Positions 1-10,853 of a DNA stretch of 64,000 nucleotides are shown here, piece after piece. The translations under genes and the position numbers were made by a program. This DNA is from Eustoma russellianum (lineage: Eukaryota; Streptophyta; Magnoliopsida; Gentianales; Gentianaceae). The notes under the pieces are model-generated. The model worked only from the letters and a program-made list of their open reading frames with translations. It ran no database searches and had not been told where the DNA came from. The stretch spans positions 27,628,571 to 27,692,570 of the forward strand of contig AP025062.1 in assembly GCA_036186865.1 (NCBI GenBank). Reading direction: 5' to 3'. Every line of letters starts with the position of its first letter. Within the stretch, counting starts at the first letter, position 1.

Positions 1-1541
1 CTATTTTTTCAAAACGTGAAAAGTTGTGTGAAATCTGTAGTGAAAAACGGGCAGAAAACAGAAAAATGTAAAGAAGACAAGAACACCAAGAATTTATCCT
101 GGTTCGGTCAATGTGACCTACTCCAGTCCCAAGGAACACCTTTCCTTGGATTTCACTATGGTATGAACCAAATTACAGCAAGAACCAAGCTTGATCCTTG
201 GGTTAAACACCAACCCTATTCAAGACTTGGATGAACACCTTTATGCAACTCTTGGTTGCAACACCTCTATCACCTATTGATGTAGCCTTATAGATTTGGC
301 TAATCAATCTTACAAATAAGACACAAGAAGGTGTGTATAGTGTAGCTGGACAACAACTAGAAATGGAACACCTTAGCTACACAAAGTATGAACGAAAATA
401 TGAGAAGAGAATAGCAAGACAATAATCTTCAATTTTTGCTTTCAAGTGTGTGTCTTCTCTTCTTCACCTTGCCTCCTATTTATAGTGTGAATGGATGGCA
501 TATTCTCTCCAACTTTTAGACCATGTGATGGCTAAGAATTTTGAAATAAATCACCTCCATAATCATCTCCAACAACCTTGTCTCCATTAACTTCAAATTT
601 GAAATTTCAAGTTGACAACTTTTGCCAATTAGCTTGCTTTTGGTTTGTCTTCTTGTCTCCAACTCATAAAATGAGAAAAACATCATCTCCACCTGTATAA
701 TCACGTTTTGGAGGCTGTGTATATGTATACCAACTCAGATTTTTGAGGAGAAATCAACAAATAATAGTTGACAAGGTTATGTCAACATATAATATCAAAA
801 TTCTCATTTTTCCTTGACATATTGTGATGAATCTTGCACCAAGGACACCTTGTAATCTCTTAAAGATGATGATTAAGAACCTCCAATAACATATATATAA
901 GAGTCTTCAAGAGAAAATAGAACGTGACATCGAATACCGTCACATATCCCGCCACCGTCGATAAAATCATCAAATGAGAGAATAAAATAGAAAACCACCA
1001 AATAATCTTCAAGAATATATTAAATGAACTCCAGAATGAATATAATAAGATACTCAAGAGATTCCTTGAGTAAAAATACCGAGACTGTCTTCGGGGGTAA
1101 AATGACCAAAATGCCCCTAGTGAGATAAAACTCCAGAAATGACCCCGATGGTCAGAATTAAATATAATAACACCTTCTTGATAATAAATAAGATGATAAT
1201 ATCTTCTTTGAATCATATTCACCATATCGAGTACCTACAAAACTCAAAATACCACTTTTGCCCTTTTTGGTAAGTTGTAGAAACTTCGAGGGCATATTAG
1301 TCACAAGATATTATCATCATAAAAATCACATAATCACAACATGATAAACATATATAAATCATGTAAAAATAAAAACAACTATTTTATCACATTTTAGAAA
1401 AATATTTCTAACCACCCTAGACATCGTGTCATTTTTCTTCACTTATTCAACTCTTTCATTTATAACACTATATGTGACATTTTTAAGTATTCATCACTTA
1501 AAATCATGACTTTGAAAATTATCCAAATATATTTCTCAACA
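1..1541 (-). repeat. Copia1 3' LTR (partial)
   Basis: Bases 1-1541 match 6956-8496 almost base for base, at a constant offset of 6955. The repeat ends at CTCAACA, which is TGTTGAG on the element strand. A TATA-like TATAAATA lies at 477-484 on the minus strand. About 614 bp of this LTR lie left of the window. Confidence 0.95.
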
Positions 1542-1556
1542 TTCTCCCCCTTTTGG
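1542..1556 (-). other. Copia1 polypurine tract
   Basis: On the minus strand an A/G-rich run with the core AAAAGGGGGAGAA directly abuts the TGTTGAG start of the 3' LTR. This is the expected place for the plus-strand primer of reverse transcription. Confidence 0.85.
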
Positions 1557-1840
1557 ATGATTTTCAAAATAACCTAACATGATTTTAATGTCACAACTTA
1601 TAACCAAAAGTCTAACCAAAAGTTTAACCAAATGTTTTCAACTATGTTTTCAACGTTTAAATAGTATGCTGCTCCCCCTCAACTCATACACTCCCCCTTA
1701 ACCTATGCTCCAAAATTTATACCAATAAAAACTTAGCATATGATTCATCATGACTTACCAACTAAAACATGACTTACCAACTAAAATCATGTTCTTATTC
1801 TATCTCCCCCTTTATTTTGCAAATCATGCAAAAGATAGAA
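1557..1840. other. Copia1 3' untranslated region
   Basis: This AT-rich stretch lies between the end of the RNase H frame and the polypurine tract. It contains several pyrimidine (ctccccctt-like) runs. I see no gene in it. Confidence 0.6.
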
Positions 1841-3097
1841 CTATACAATGGTATCGTAAGTCATCATTCCTAATTTGGCTCGTAAGTTTTCAAAAGTGGC
1901 TTGATTAAGGGGTTTGGTGAAGATGTCAGCGATTTGGTGATCAGTTCTTATATGGTTTATAACTATGTCCTCATTTTGAACATGATCGCGAAGAAAGTGG
2001 TATCGCACCTCAATGTGTTTGGCCTTAGAATGAAGTACCGGATTCCGGGAAAGATTGATTGCACTTGTGCTATCGCAGAAAATTGGAATCTTATTCATTT
2101 TAATGCCAAAATCACTAAGTTGCTGTTTAAGCCAAAGTATTTGGGTAGTACATAAACTCAAAGCAATATACTCGGCTTCAGTGGTAGAAAGAGCTACACT
2201 AGCTTGCTTTTTAGAAAACCAAGAGATCAAATTGGTTCCTATAAATTGACATGTACCGCTAGTGGATTTTCTATCTAACCTGCAACCACCATAATCAGCA
2301 TCACTATATGCGTGTAATTCCAACTTAGCGTTTCTATCATACCACAATCCTAAGTGAGGTGTATGCTTAAGATATCTAAAGATCTTTTTCACTGCATTGT
2401 AATGTGATACCTTAGGACAAGATTGAAACCTAGCACACATACACACACTAAACATAATATCAGGTCTTGATGCAGTTAAGTATAACAATGAGCCAATCAT
2501 AGACCTATAAAGTGTGTCATCAAAAGGTTTACCATTTTCATCCTTATCAAGTTTGGTACTAACACTCATAGGCGTAGTTGTAGGTTTCAACTCTTCAAAG
2601 CCAAACTTCTTAATCATATCATTGACATACTTAAGTTGGCTAATGTGAATTCCTTGAGGGGTTTGTTTGATTTGAAGTCCTAAGAAATAATTCAACTTTC
2701 CTACCATTGACATTTCAAATTCTGACTTCATACATTCTTCGAAGTCTTTTACTAAAGTAGGCTTGGTTGAACCAAAGATTATATCATCTACGTATATTTG
2801 AACAATTAACAAATCATTACCTTTTCTTCTTAGGAATAATGTGTTGTCGATGGTCCCCCTTTGATAATTATTTGCAATAAGAAAGTTTGCAAATCTATCA
2901 TACCAAGCTCTTGGAGCTTGTTTTAAACCATATAGAGCTTTCTTAAGCTTATAAACATGGTTCGGATTCTTCGGATCTTCGAATCCAGGAGGTTGTTTTA
3001 CAAACACTTCTTCTTGGATGTCTCCATTCAAGAACGCACTCTTGACATCCATTTGGAAGAGCTTAATTTTGCTTATACTTGCAATCGCAAGTAACAA
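1841..3097 (-). CDS. Copia1 reverse transcriptase C-terminal part plus RNase H
   Basis: This 418-codon open frame encodes most of the Copia reverse transcriptase and the RNase H, the enzymes that copy element RNA into cDNA. Visible motifs are MDVKSAFLNG near residue 17, YGLKQAPRAWY near 56 and the catalytic QIYVDDIIFG near 100. RNase H follows with DADYGGC near 266, STTEAEYIA near 305 and the tail IADIFTKPL. It reads on from the integrase frame upstream, but a frameshift near 3195-3220 separates them, and the first ATG at 3097 is only the first Met after that break. The coding therefore extends to about 3195. This part has no internal stop. Confidence 0.9.
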   Translation of the reverse strand: MLLAIASISKIKLFQMDVKSAFLNGDIQEEVFVKQPPGFEDPKNPNHVYKLKKALYGLKQAPRAWYDRFANFLIANNYQRGTIDNTLFLRRKGNDLLIVQIYVDDIIFGSTKPTLVKDFEECMKSEFEMSMVGKLNYFLGLQIKQTPQGIHISQLKYVNDMIKKFGFEELKPTTTPMSVSTKLDKDENGKPFDDTLYRSMIGSLLYLTASRPDIMFSVCMCARFQSCPKVSHYNAVKKIFRYLKHTPHLGLWYDRNAKLELHAYSDADYGGCRLDRKSTSGTCQFIGTNLISWFSKKQASVALSTTEAEYIALSLCTTQILWLKQQLSDFGIKMNKIPIFCDSTSAINLSRNPVLHSKAKHIEVRYHFLRDHVQNEDIVINHIRTDHQIADIFTKPLNQATFENLRAKLGMMTYDTIV

Positions 3098-3177
3098 TCT
3101 AATTGCTTCTAGTCGTGCAACGGGTGCAAATGTTTCTTCATAATCTATTCCTTCTTGTTGATTATAACCTTGTGCGA

Positions 3178-5079
3178 CTAGTCTAGCCTTATTCCTTGTA
3201 TATTTCCTTGTTCATCCATTTTATTCCTAAAAACCCATTTAGTTCCTATGATAGACTTGTCTTCAGGTTTAGGTACTAAGTCCCACACGTTGTTCCTTGT
3301 GAATTGATTTAATTCCTCATGCATAGCATCTATCCATGATATGTCACCTAAGGCTTCCTTTACGTTCTTAGGTTCTAATTGTGAGATTAAGCTATGTCCT
3401 TCAAGTTGACTTATATTTCTACGTGTTTTAACCCCAACACTTGGATCCCCAATGATTAGTTCTCTAGGGTGCCACCAATTCCTAGATTGATTAAGTTCAC
3501 CCTCATCTTGTTCAAATATTTCATTAGTGTGAACGTTATCATATGTAATTGGATCATTAGTTGTATCTTCTAATTGCAGAGTCTCTTGATTTATTTCATC
3601 TAAGGGTTCATGTTTGTCTTGTTCAGGGGAAGTTGGTTCTAGATGATCATGAATAGGCTCAAGTAATATATCATCATCATCAAACATATTTTCAACATTA
3701 TTTTCTTGTTTATGTTGATGTTTATCACTAACTTCAAAGCATGCATTTTCATTGAATTTCACATGTATGGATTCAATTATTTTTCTAGATGCAGGATTAT
3801 AACACCTATATGCTCTTGAGTTAGTTGAATACCCAACAAATATGCATTCAATAGACTTTTGTTCAAATTTATCTAGATTATCCTTAGTGTTCAGCACAAA
3901 ACATTTACATCCAAATACTTTAAGATAATCTATCTTAGGTTGTCTATTGTTTAGCAATTCATAAGGCGTTTTATTTAATTTCTTTCTAATAGTGAGCCTA
4001 TTTATAATATAGCATGCACAACTAACAGCTTCAGCCCATAAATATTTAGGTAATTTATTTTCACGCAGCATTGTCCTAGAAACTTCTTGAATCGTTCTAT
4101 TTTTACGTTCAACAACTCCATTGAGTTGTGGTGTTCTAGGTGGTGAGAATTCATGTTTGATTCTATATAGTTCGCAAAATTTGATTATGTCTTTGTTTTT
4201 AAATTCTCCACCTCTATCGCTTCTAATTCTTTTAATATTTTCTTCATAAATATTTTCAAGTTGCTTAATAAGGGTTTCGATTGCTAATGGAGCATTGTCT
4301 TTGTGTGTTAAGAACAATGTCCATGTTTTGCGTGAGTAATCATCTACTATGACACACACATAGTAGTGTCCACCTAGACTTCTTGTCCTACTTGGTCCAA
4401 ATAAGTCTAAGTGAAGCAATTCTAGTACATGACTAGTACTTACTTCATGTTTCGGTTTTAAGGTTTCTTTAATGTGTTTTCCCTTAATACATGTTTCACA
4501 CATTTGAAAATTATCTAAGTCTAACTTAGACATTCCTCTAATTAAATTCTTTTTAGACAATTTCTTAATAGTTGAAATTCCTATATGGCCTAATCTTCTA
4601 TGCCATAAATTTACATCTAAGTCATGTGATATTAGACACTTAACCTTAGCATCTAACATGTTATCTAAGGTAAGAGTATAAATATTTCCATCTCTATTTT
4701 CTTTTAAAACCGTTTCTCCTTTTTCATTTATTATATCACAAGAATTGGGAAGAAGGGAGACATTATAACCACAATCTATAAGTTGAGAAATGCTAAGTAA
4801 ATTATAAGATAGATTGCTTACTAATAACACATTTCGTATTTGAAATGTGTTAGGGTCCCCAATTGTTCCTTTTCCAACAACTTGTCATTTGTTGTTATCA
4901 CCGAATGTCACCTTTCCTCCATTATCGATTTGTTCCAGTTCGGTGAATAGTTTGGGGTTGCCCGTCATGTGCCTTAAACACCCGCTATCTAAAAACCATT
5001 TGGTTTTTAGATTCTTTGACTTTGCCTCCTTGCATTCCTTGCGTTTATCCTACAATGGAGACAAAGTTTTAGGTACCCT
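3178..5079 (-). pseudogene. Copia1 protease, integrase and start of reverse transcriptase (broken pol)
   Basis: The frame begins with the aspartic protease motif WFLDSGCLRHMTGN at about 4980-5010. It is then cut by a TGA at 4885-4887. From 4830 it runs open for 550 codons. GAG-pre-integrase has WHRRLGH and CETCIKGK, an HHCC zinc-binding site. The integrase core follows with LHLDLFGP, RSDRGGEF and NGVVERKNR, carrying the D, D and E residues. The start of the RT domain (WIDAMHEELNQF) comes last. Further stops are TAA at 5080-5082 and TAG at 5050-5052, all in the gag-pol frame. Near 3195-3220 the frame shifts before the conserved ARLVAQGY region. Functional polyprotein from this copy is unlikely. 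Confidence 0.9.
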
Positions 5080-6135
5080 TTATTTGGGTCCTTGAATGTT
5101 AGGGGCACTATTCTTGTTTAGATATCCCTTAGGTATCCAAACTTGAATATACCTTCTAGGCACATTTTTAGCATTGTTATAATTTGGAAAATAAGAAGAA
5201 TTAGTATATACATGATTATTCCACATAAGTGAAGATGCATTGTTATACATGTTGTGCCATGGTTGATAATCATTATAGGATGGCCAAGTTTTATAATGTG
5301 CATAAGGCATGCGATTTTGTTTCTTATATGGCACTATATAAGTGTGTTTGTAGGCATTTCTATAAGACTTATAAGAGTGTTGCCTATATTTAGGTTCATA
5401 ATAAGTTGTATGCATTTTATTTGGTCTAGTTGCATTTGTATACATATAGGCATAATTTCTAGGTTGTCTAGATGCAAAGTTTGGCCTAGATGTATGTTTA
5501 TGCATGTGTGCTTTTATGGGTGTATGTTGTATTTTTGCCTTGATATTAGTAGAAGATGTAGCAGGCAAAGTTGATTTTATTGTATTATATGGCAACTTTG
5601 TACTAGATGAAACAAACTTAATCTTTTTATTTACTTTTTCATTTTCTTCTTTATAGCCTAAGCCGGTTTTATCATTACCATACTTTTGTGATGAGATGAG
5701 TGTGTCTAACATGTTTGTACCGGATTTAAACTGTTCTAAGGTTTTCTCTAAGCCTAGTTTGCATGATTTAAGTGTAGACACTTCATTTTCATAATCATGC
5801 ATCTTGGTTTTCAACGCACTATTTTCGGTTCTTAAGGTTTGTTCATTATTTCTAGATGACTCAATTTTAGTCTTTAATAAATCAAGAGCATTTGATGACT
5901 CTTGTTTGAAAGACTCTAATTGATTAGAAAGTTCCAAGTTGGTTGTCTTCAACTTGTCATTTTCTTCAATTAATTTCTTTTTCTCTTTTGACAACCTTTT
6001 ACAATGAGCATGCATTTTCATGAATTCATCATACATTTCATCGAAAGTCATCTCATTATCAGAATCAAAATCAGGAGTAGATGTTACCTCTTTCGTAGAC
6101 TTTGAACACGCTCCTTTATGAGAGATAGATGACAT
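5080..6135 (-). CDS. Copia1 shortened gag (core and zinc knuckle missing)
   Basis: This is a 351-codon frame. It starts with MSSISHKG, resembling the MAVVSHKG gag start of the related element G at the right end of the window. It then jumps straight to an acidic coiled-coil tail (DSDNEMTFDEMYDEF, followed by Lys/Glu-rich heptads). A Tyr/Asn/His-rich C-terminal section follows and runs into the protease frame. There is no UBN2-type capsid domain and no CX2CX4HX4C knuckle, both usual in this family. Only about 195 bp lie between the primer-binding site and the ATG. The simplest reading is an in-frame internal deletion of the gag core. The product should be unable to build particles alone. Confidence 0.8.
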   Translation of the reverse strand: MSSISHKGACSKSTKEVTSTPDFDSDNEMTFDEMYDEFMKMHAHCKRLSKEKKKLIEENDKLKTTNLELSNQLESFKQESSNALDLLKTKIESSRNNEQTLRTENSALKTKMHDYENEVSTLKSCKLGLEKTLEQFKSGTNMLDTLISSQKYGNDKTGLGYKEENEKVNKKIKFVSSSTKLPYNTIKSTLPATSSTNIKAKIQHTPIKAHMHKHTSRPNFASRQPRNYAYMYTNATRPNKMHTTYYEPKYRQHSYKSYRNAYKHTYIVPYKKQNRMPYAHYKTWPSYNDYQPWHNMYNNASSLMWNNHVYTNSSYFPNYNNAKNVPRRYIQVWIPKGYLNKNSAPNIQGPK

Positions 6136-6328
6136 GATGTATGATTTTAGATGAATACCTTGAATCTTTAATCAAGTGAATACAAATGCTCCAAACCTTC
6201 TTGAAGTGTTCAAATACTCCAGACCTTCTTGATTTGGGATTAGCAAGCAACTATGATTTCTTGCTTCTTAGCCTTGTCTTGTTTGTACGGTGTTGAATCT
6301 TGCTTCTTTTGAGTGGTGTTGGTCTGTC

Positions 6329-6340
6329 TCTGATACCAAA
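6329..6340 (-). other. Copia1 primer-binding site
   Basis: The minus strand reads TGGTATCAGAGA just inside the 5' LTR. It matches the plant initiator tRNA-Met primer site TGGTATCAGAGC at 11 of 12 positions. Confidence 0.9.
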
Positions 6341-8496
6341 TGTTGGACCGTTCACCTGCAATAAACACCACTAGAGGGGGGGTGAATAGTGGTTAGCGGA
6401 AATTACACTACAACCCTTTGTTAAAATCCCCTTTGAAAACAGAATCTGAAACCACCTCAGATTCAGAACCCTTTTTTCAAAAATTCACAAATAATTGTAC
6501 ACAACTCCAAAAATTATGAAACTTTCCAGAATTTAACTTTAATGAGTTAACAAGACTCTATCCAAAAATCATACAAAAATAAGATCGTTTGACCCTTCAA
6601 ATAAATAAAAAGATTCAGATGGTCAATCTGGACAGAATTGGACAGAATGTTGCTGATTTTGCAAAACGTGTTTCTCTTTGAATACTCAACCAAAAAGGTT
6701 GATCTTTATATCAAAACACTCCTTAGGATGTGTAGATGAAGTTTCCAAAAGGCCCTGACCTTAAACAACTCTTGAAAAATACAGAATTTAAGTTTTCTCA
6801 AAACTGGTCAGATTACAGCCAGATTGGAGCAGTTATCTTGCAAAGACTGAAAGACTAACTTTCCCTTGCTCAAATCAAGTGATTCTTATTGCAAATGAAA
6901 GCTAACAGTCTGAAGTATAACTCCACCAAAAATCACGAATTTTGAAAGTGTTTACCTATTTTTTCAAAACGTGAAAAGTTGTGTGAAATCTGTAGTGAAA
7001 AACGGGCAGAAAACAGAAAAATATAAAGAAGACAAGAACACCAAGAATTTATCCTGGTTCGGTCAATGTGACCTACTCCAGTCCCAAGGAACACCTTTCC
7101 TTGGATTTCACTATGGTATGAACCAAATTACAGCAAGAACCAAGCTTGATCCTTGGGTTAAACACCAACCCTATTCAAGACTTGGATGAACACCTTTATG
7201 CAACTCTTGGTTGCAACACCTCTATCACCTATTGATGTAGCCTTATAGATTTGGCTAATCAATCTTACAAATAAGACACAAGAAGGTGTGTATAGTGTAG
7301 CTGGACAACAACTAGAAATGGAACACCTTAGCTACACAAAGTATGAACGAAAATATGAGAAGAGAATAGCAAGACAATAATCTTCAATTTTTGCTTTCAA
7401 GTGTGTGTCTTCTCTTCTTCACCTTGCCTCCTATTTATAGTGTGAATGGATGGCATATTCTCTCCAACTTTTAGACCATGTGATGGCTGAGAATTTTGAA
7501 ATAAAGCACCTCCATAATCATCTCCAACAACCTTGTCTCCATTAACTTCAAATTTGAAATTTCAAGTTGACAACTTTTGCCAATTAGCTTGCTTTTGGTT
7601 TGTCTTCTTGTCTCCAACTCATAAAATGAGAAAAACATCATCTCCACCTGTATAATCACGTTTTGGAGGCTGTGTATATGTATACCAACTCAGATTTTTG
7701 AGGAGAAATCAACAAATAATAGTTGACAAGGTTATGTCAACATATAATATCAAAATTCTCATTTTTCCTTGACATATTGTGATGAATCTTGCACCAAGGA
7801 CACCTTGTAATCTCTTAAAGATGATGATTAAGAACCTCCAATAACATATATATAAGAGTCTTCAAGAGAAAATAGAACGTGACATCGAATACCGTCACAT
7901 ATCCCGCCACCGTCGATAAAATCATCAAATGAGAGAATAAAATAGAAAACCACCAAATAATCTTCAAGAATATATTAAATGAACTCCAGAATGAATATAA
8001 TAAGATACTCAAGAGATTCCTTGAGTAAAAATACCGAGACTGTCTTCGGGGGTAAAATGACCAAAATGCCCCTAGTGAGATAAAACTCCAGAAATGACCC
8101 CGATGGTCAGAATTAAATATAATAACACCTTCTTGATAATAAATAAGATGATAATATCTTCTTTGAATCATATTCACCATATCGAGTACCTACAAAACTC
8201 AAAATACCACTTTTGCCCTTTTTGGTAAGTTGTAGAAACTTCGAGGGCATATTAGTCACAAGATATTATCATCATAAAAATCACATAATCACAACATGAT
8301 AAACATATATAAATCATGTAAAAATAAAAACAACTATTTTATCACATTTTAGAAAAATATTTCTAACCACCCTAGACATCGTGTCATTTTTCTTCACTTA
8401 TTCAACTCTTTCATTTATAACACTATATGTGACATTTTTAAGTATTCATCACTTAAAATCATGACTTTGAAAATTATCCAAACATATTTCTCAACA
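6341..8496 (-). repeat. Copia1 5' LTR (complete, 2156 bp)
   Basis: On the element strand it runs from TGTTGAG (8496) to CCAACA (6341), with the usual TG...CA ends. It is followed directly by the primer-binding site. At 8375-8385 it keeps a single GACACGATGTC-like remnant at the point where the related LTRs at 24998-25612 and 60615-63352 carry a long ATCGATCGAT array. Confidence 0.95.
7432..7439 (-). promoter_or_regulatory. TATA box of Copia1 5' LTR
   Basis: The minus strand reads CTATAAATAGG, a near-consensus plant TATA box. It is the expected promoter for full-length element RNA. The same sequence sits at 477-484 in the other LTR and at 62282-62289 in related element G. Confidence 0.65.
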
Positions 8497-8795
8497 GGCA
8501 TAACACTATTCATTATCCAAGAGTGCACCATAGAGTTTATCTGTCTCTAGACTGGATATTGTGGATCATTTAACGCTGGTTGAGGTATGGTTCCACCAAT
8601 GAATCCAATTTTATTCTTAACTATCAGCGCCATCTGAAACATCCTACTCTACAAATGAAAGTCGTGTGGATTCAATGGAGGCTACGCTAGAATTATAGCT
8701 GGACTGTCACTTGGATGAAGGTAGTACGGACTACTGGTAGGATTTTCCACTGACTGCGATCCTCCAGTTCTTTGAGATCCAGACGTAGAGGCCAT
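8497..8795 (-). pseudogene. Element A gag, N-terminal part (inverted half)
   Basis: On the minus strand an ATG at 8795 opens a gag start with the YYLHPSDSP motif and a KNKIGFIGGTI motif, typical of the plant Copia gag N-terminal domain (Retrotran_gag_3). In-frame TAG stops follow the SPAIILA, DFHL and DPQYPV stretches. The fragment stops dead at the Copia1 end with ...AATAGTGTTATGCC. The gag frame resumes, on the opposite strand, at 13415 with ATGCCTACTATTACA. The two parts therefore come from one gene separated by an inversion. Confidence 0.85.
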
Positions 8796-8887
8796 CTCAA
8801 TTACACTGTGTATTCAAAATCAATTTGATCGAAGCTATAGATTACTGATTTCAGATGTATTTGGTTGATATCAACAATTAGCACATC

Positions 8888-8899
8888 TCTCTGATACCA
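8888..8899 (-). other. Element A primer-binding site (inverted half)
   Basis: The minus strand reads TGGTATCAGAGA directly after the LTR end ATTGACA. It is the initiator tRNA-Met primer site. Confidence 0.9.
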
Positions 8900-9385
8900 T
8901 GTCAATTTAGTTGAATCAACCGAACAAACAAGAAGTAAAGATGAGAATTGAATGAAGCAATTTGTTGAGAGAGAAATGAGGAAGAAAATGATTACAGCTT
9001 CATTCATTTGTGCAGAGAAGCACACCTCGTTCTTATACAGTTTTGCAATAGAAGAAGGAAGACTTATTTGTAAAATGACTCTAATGCCCTCAACGACTAA
9101 CTATACACAAAAACTAATACAAGGGTAAAATGGTCATTTCGCATCCTTTAAAATTTTCCGCCTGTGCCTTCTTCTTCTTCAACTGGTCTTGCCCTCTTCA
9201 CTGGTGCACTGCAACTATTTCCACGTGATCCAACACCCAAACCATTGCTAACAGATTGCCAGCTCAGCAATTATTCTTCTTGATCCTCAACTCACTATTT
9301 AACCCAACAGTTGCTGTACAATCAAATCTTCTGCGCATTGGATTGCTCTTCTTGCAAACTACTGCCTCCATGACATACTGCAACA
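8900..9385 (-). repeat. Element A 5' LTR (486 bp, inverted)
   Basis: It is homologous along its whole length to 17622-18107, also 486 bp but on the other strand. Ends are TGTTGCAG...ATTGACA. The flank outside it is TAAAT (9386-9390), which on the element strand is ATTTA. That is the same five bases as flank the 3' LTR at 18108-18112, showing both LTRs came from one insertion. Confidence 0.93.
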
Positions 9386-9394
9386 TAAATTTTG

Positions 9395-9530
9395 CATAGT
9401 TGGTGGGTCACTGCGTAAGTCTTCACCAACTTAGGAAATTGCTGGGCTCCTGATTTGCATCTCCCACAATGATCTTTAGAGCTGGACGGTGGAGCCTAGG
9501 ACTAGGGATTTCGCCTTTTGCTCTAAAAAA
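9395..9530 (+). repeat. SINE-like 3' fragment
   Basis: The segment ends in GGGATTTCGCCTTTTGCT, preceded by GAGCTGGACGGTGGAGCC. The minus strand of 45215-45290 has almost the same tail. Two dispersed copies with a shared 3' end suggest a SINE family. The 5' part is missing here and the left boundary is approximate. Confidence 0.5.
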
Positions 9531-10717
9531 ACGTATTCTACAAAGGAGAAGCTTCCCTTTCAACATTTATTATTATTCAACATCAATTTTGCGTCATTGT
9601 AATTTATTAAAGTTATTCAGAAGTTTGCGCCATTTTAGTTGAAATTTTTGAATGTCTTTAATATATATTACATATTTAATCTTTTAGACGGGTAAGGATC
9701 ACTATACATTATAAGTTCCATCTTTTAAACACATGATATGTTATGTACACCAATTTTTAAAAGAAAAATTGAATACACATCGCAATAATCAATTGAACGT
9801 GTTAGATAATATGATAGAAGATGTGTTAGACCATATTTTCTCTTTATAGAGGGGAAGAAAAGATTTTTTTCTTTTTGGTGAGATATGGAATATGATATCT
9901 AAGATAGTCCATCAAGTGGTTGTTAGGTGAACTTTAGTCTTTTCTACCCAGCTTTATGCCAGTAGTTTATCAAATTTTCAAGCTTTGCTTGCTAATATCT
10001 TACCTTAAAAGATATAATTTAGAAGGCTTATTTATTGTTCTGTTTGACGTGGAGACCGTTGATAATGATGTATTATTAATTTTATGAAAATAAAATTGAC
10101 GTTATTGTCTAAGAAAAAGGAAAAAGTCTTTCTGTCTAAAGAAATGTTAGATAAATGATATGGTGAGTTCTTAGATAGAGCTTGTTAAGAAATGTGAAAA
10201 GACAAATAGAAAGGCCTTGTGTCTGTTGCTTGTTGGGTTAGAAATTGTTGAGATTTGAGCTTTGATTTTAAATTGAAGAAAATTGGTTGAGTTTAAGAAA
10301 TAAGTGTCAAATCATTGAGCGTTTGCTAATAGCATAGTTGAAGGCGAATTAGGTGTTTGAGTAGTAGTTGATGAAGAAATAGTTGAACAAGCAAAGGCAG
10401 CTATTGAGCTTTGGTTTGAGTTCTAGTAGTGGAACAAGTTATAATAGCTATTATTATAGTAATTATTTTAGTTCTTGTTCTTTTTGGAAAGTGAAAAAAA
10501 GAACATAGTTGCTGAAAATTTATTTTATAATCAAAGTGGTAGTAGAGTAGAATCAAGAAATTCGAATCCCTATGAATCATGTGCAATTTCCATCTTCTTC
10601 CATTTCTTTCACATTTACTATTGCATTTAAGATTTGACAACAATCAAAAGAATTGCGAAATTTGGAAACAATCTATTCCCCCTCCTCTCTAGATTATTAT
10701 AATGTAGGGACCTAACA
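9531..10717 (+). repeat. Element B LTR (3' portion)
   Basis: An AT-rich stretch ends at CCTAACA (10717) and is followed by a primer-binding site and a gag start, so its right part must be the end of an LTR. The terminal architecture (CCTCCTCTCTAG shortly before the end) resembles other SIRE-like LTRs in the window. I could not find the LTR start. No gene is visible. Confidence 0.55.
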
Positions 10718-10720
10718 AGG

Positions 10721-10731
10721 TGTATCAGAGC
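10721..10731 (+). other. Element B primer-binding site
   Basis: GGTGTATCAGAGC follows the LTR end CCTAACA by a few bases. It is a one-base variant of the initiator tRNA-Met site. Confidence 0.75.
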
Positions 10732-10789
10732 TTAGCCTTGAATGATTGGTAAATTATTGCAAATAGCAAGGTCTAAAGATCCAGTAGTA

Positions 10790-10853
10790 ATGGATTCAAA
10801 CGATACACACACCCTGTATGATATATCTTCTTCTATACCACCTTTTCTTGATG
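10790..10853 (+). pseudogene. Element B gag, first 21 codons
   Basis: The ATG opens a short frame ending in SSSIPPFLD, close to the PPLFDG gag start of SIRE-like Copia elements. The frame is broken by the LTR beginning at 10854, so only the first 21 codons remain. Confidence 0.65.

Larger units (their letters stand above)
1..8496 (-). mobile_element. Copia1: SIRE/Maximus-like Copia retrotransposon, 3' end cut by window
   Basis: This is a minus-strand Copia element. Two copies of the same LTR (1-1541 partial and 6341-8496) flank an internal region with primer-binding site, gag remnant, protease, integrase, reverse transcriptase, RNase H and polypurine tract in Copia order. The internal region is only 4.8 kb, because the gag core is missing. 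The gag-pol frame also has three stops and one frameshift. I assign it to the SIRE/Maximus group from the 2.2-kb LTR, the coiled-coil gag tail and the protein motifs; the lineage call is inference. The LTR copies differ at only about four or five positions that I could see over 1541 bp, so the insertion looks recent. The right flank is GGCAT; the left flank is outside the window. Confidence 0.93.

Noticed and set aside
860..1225. 121-codon minus-strand frame in Copia1 LTR, also at 7815-8180
   Set aside because: Its conservation only reflects the near identity of the two LTRs; no domain is seen and LTRs of this group are non-coding.
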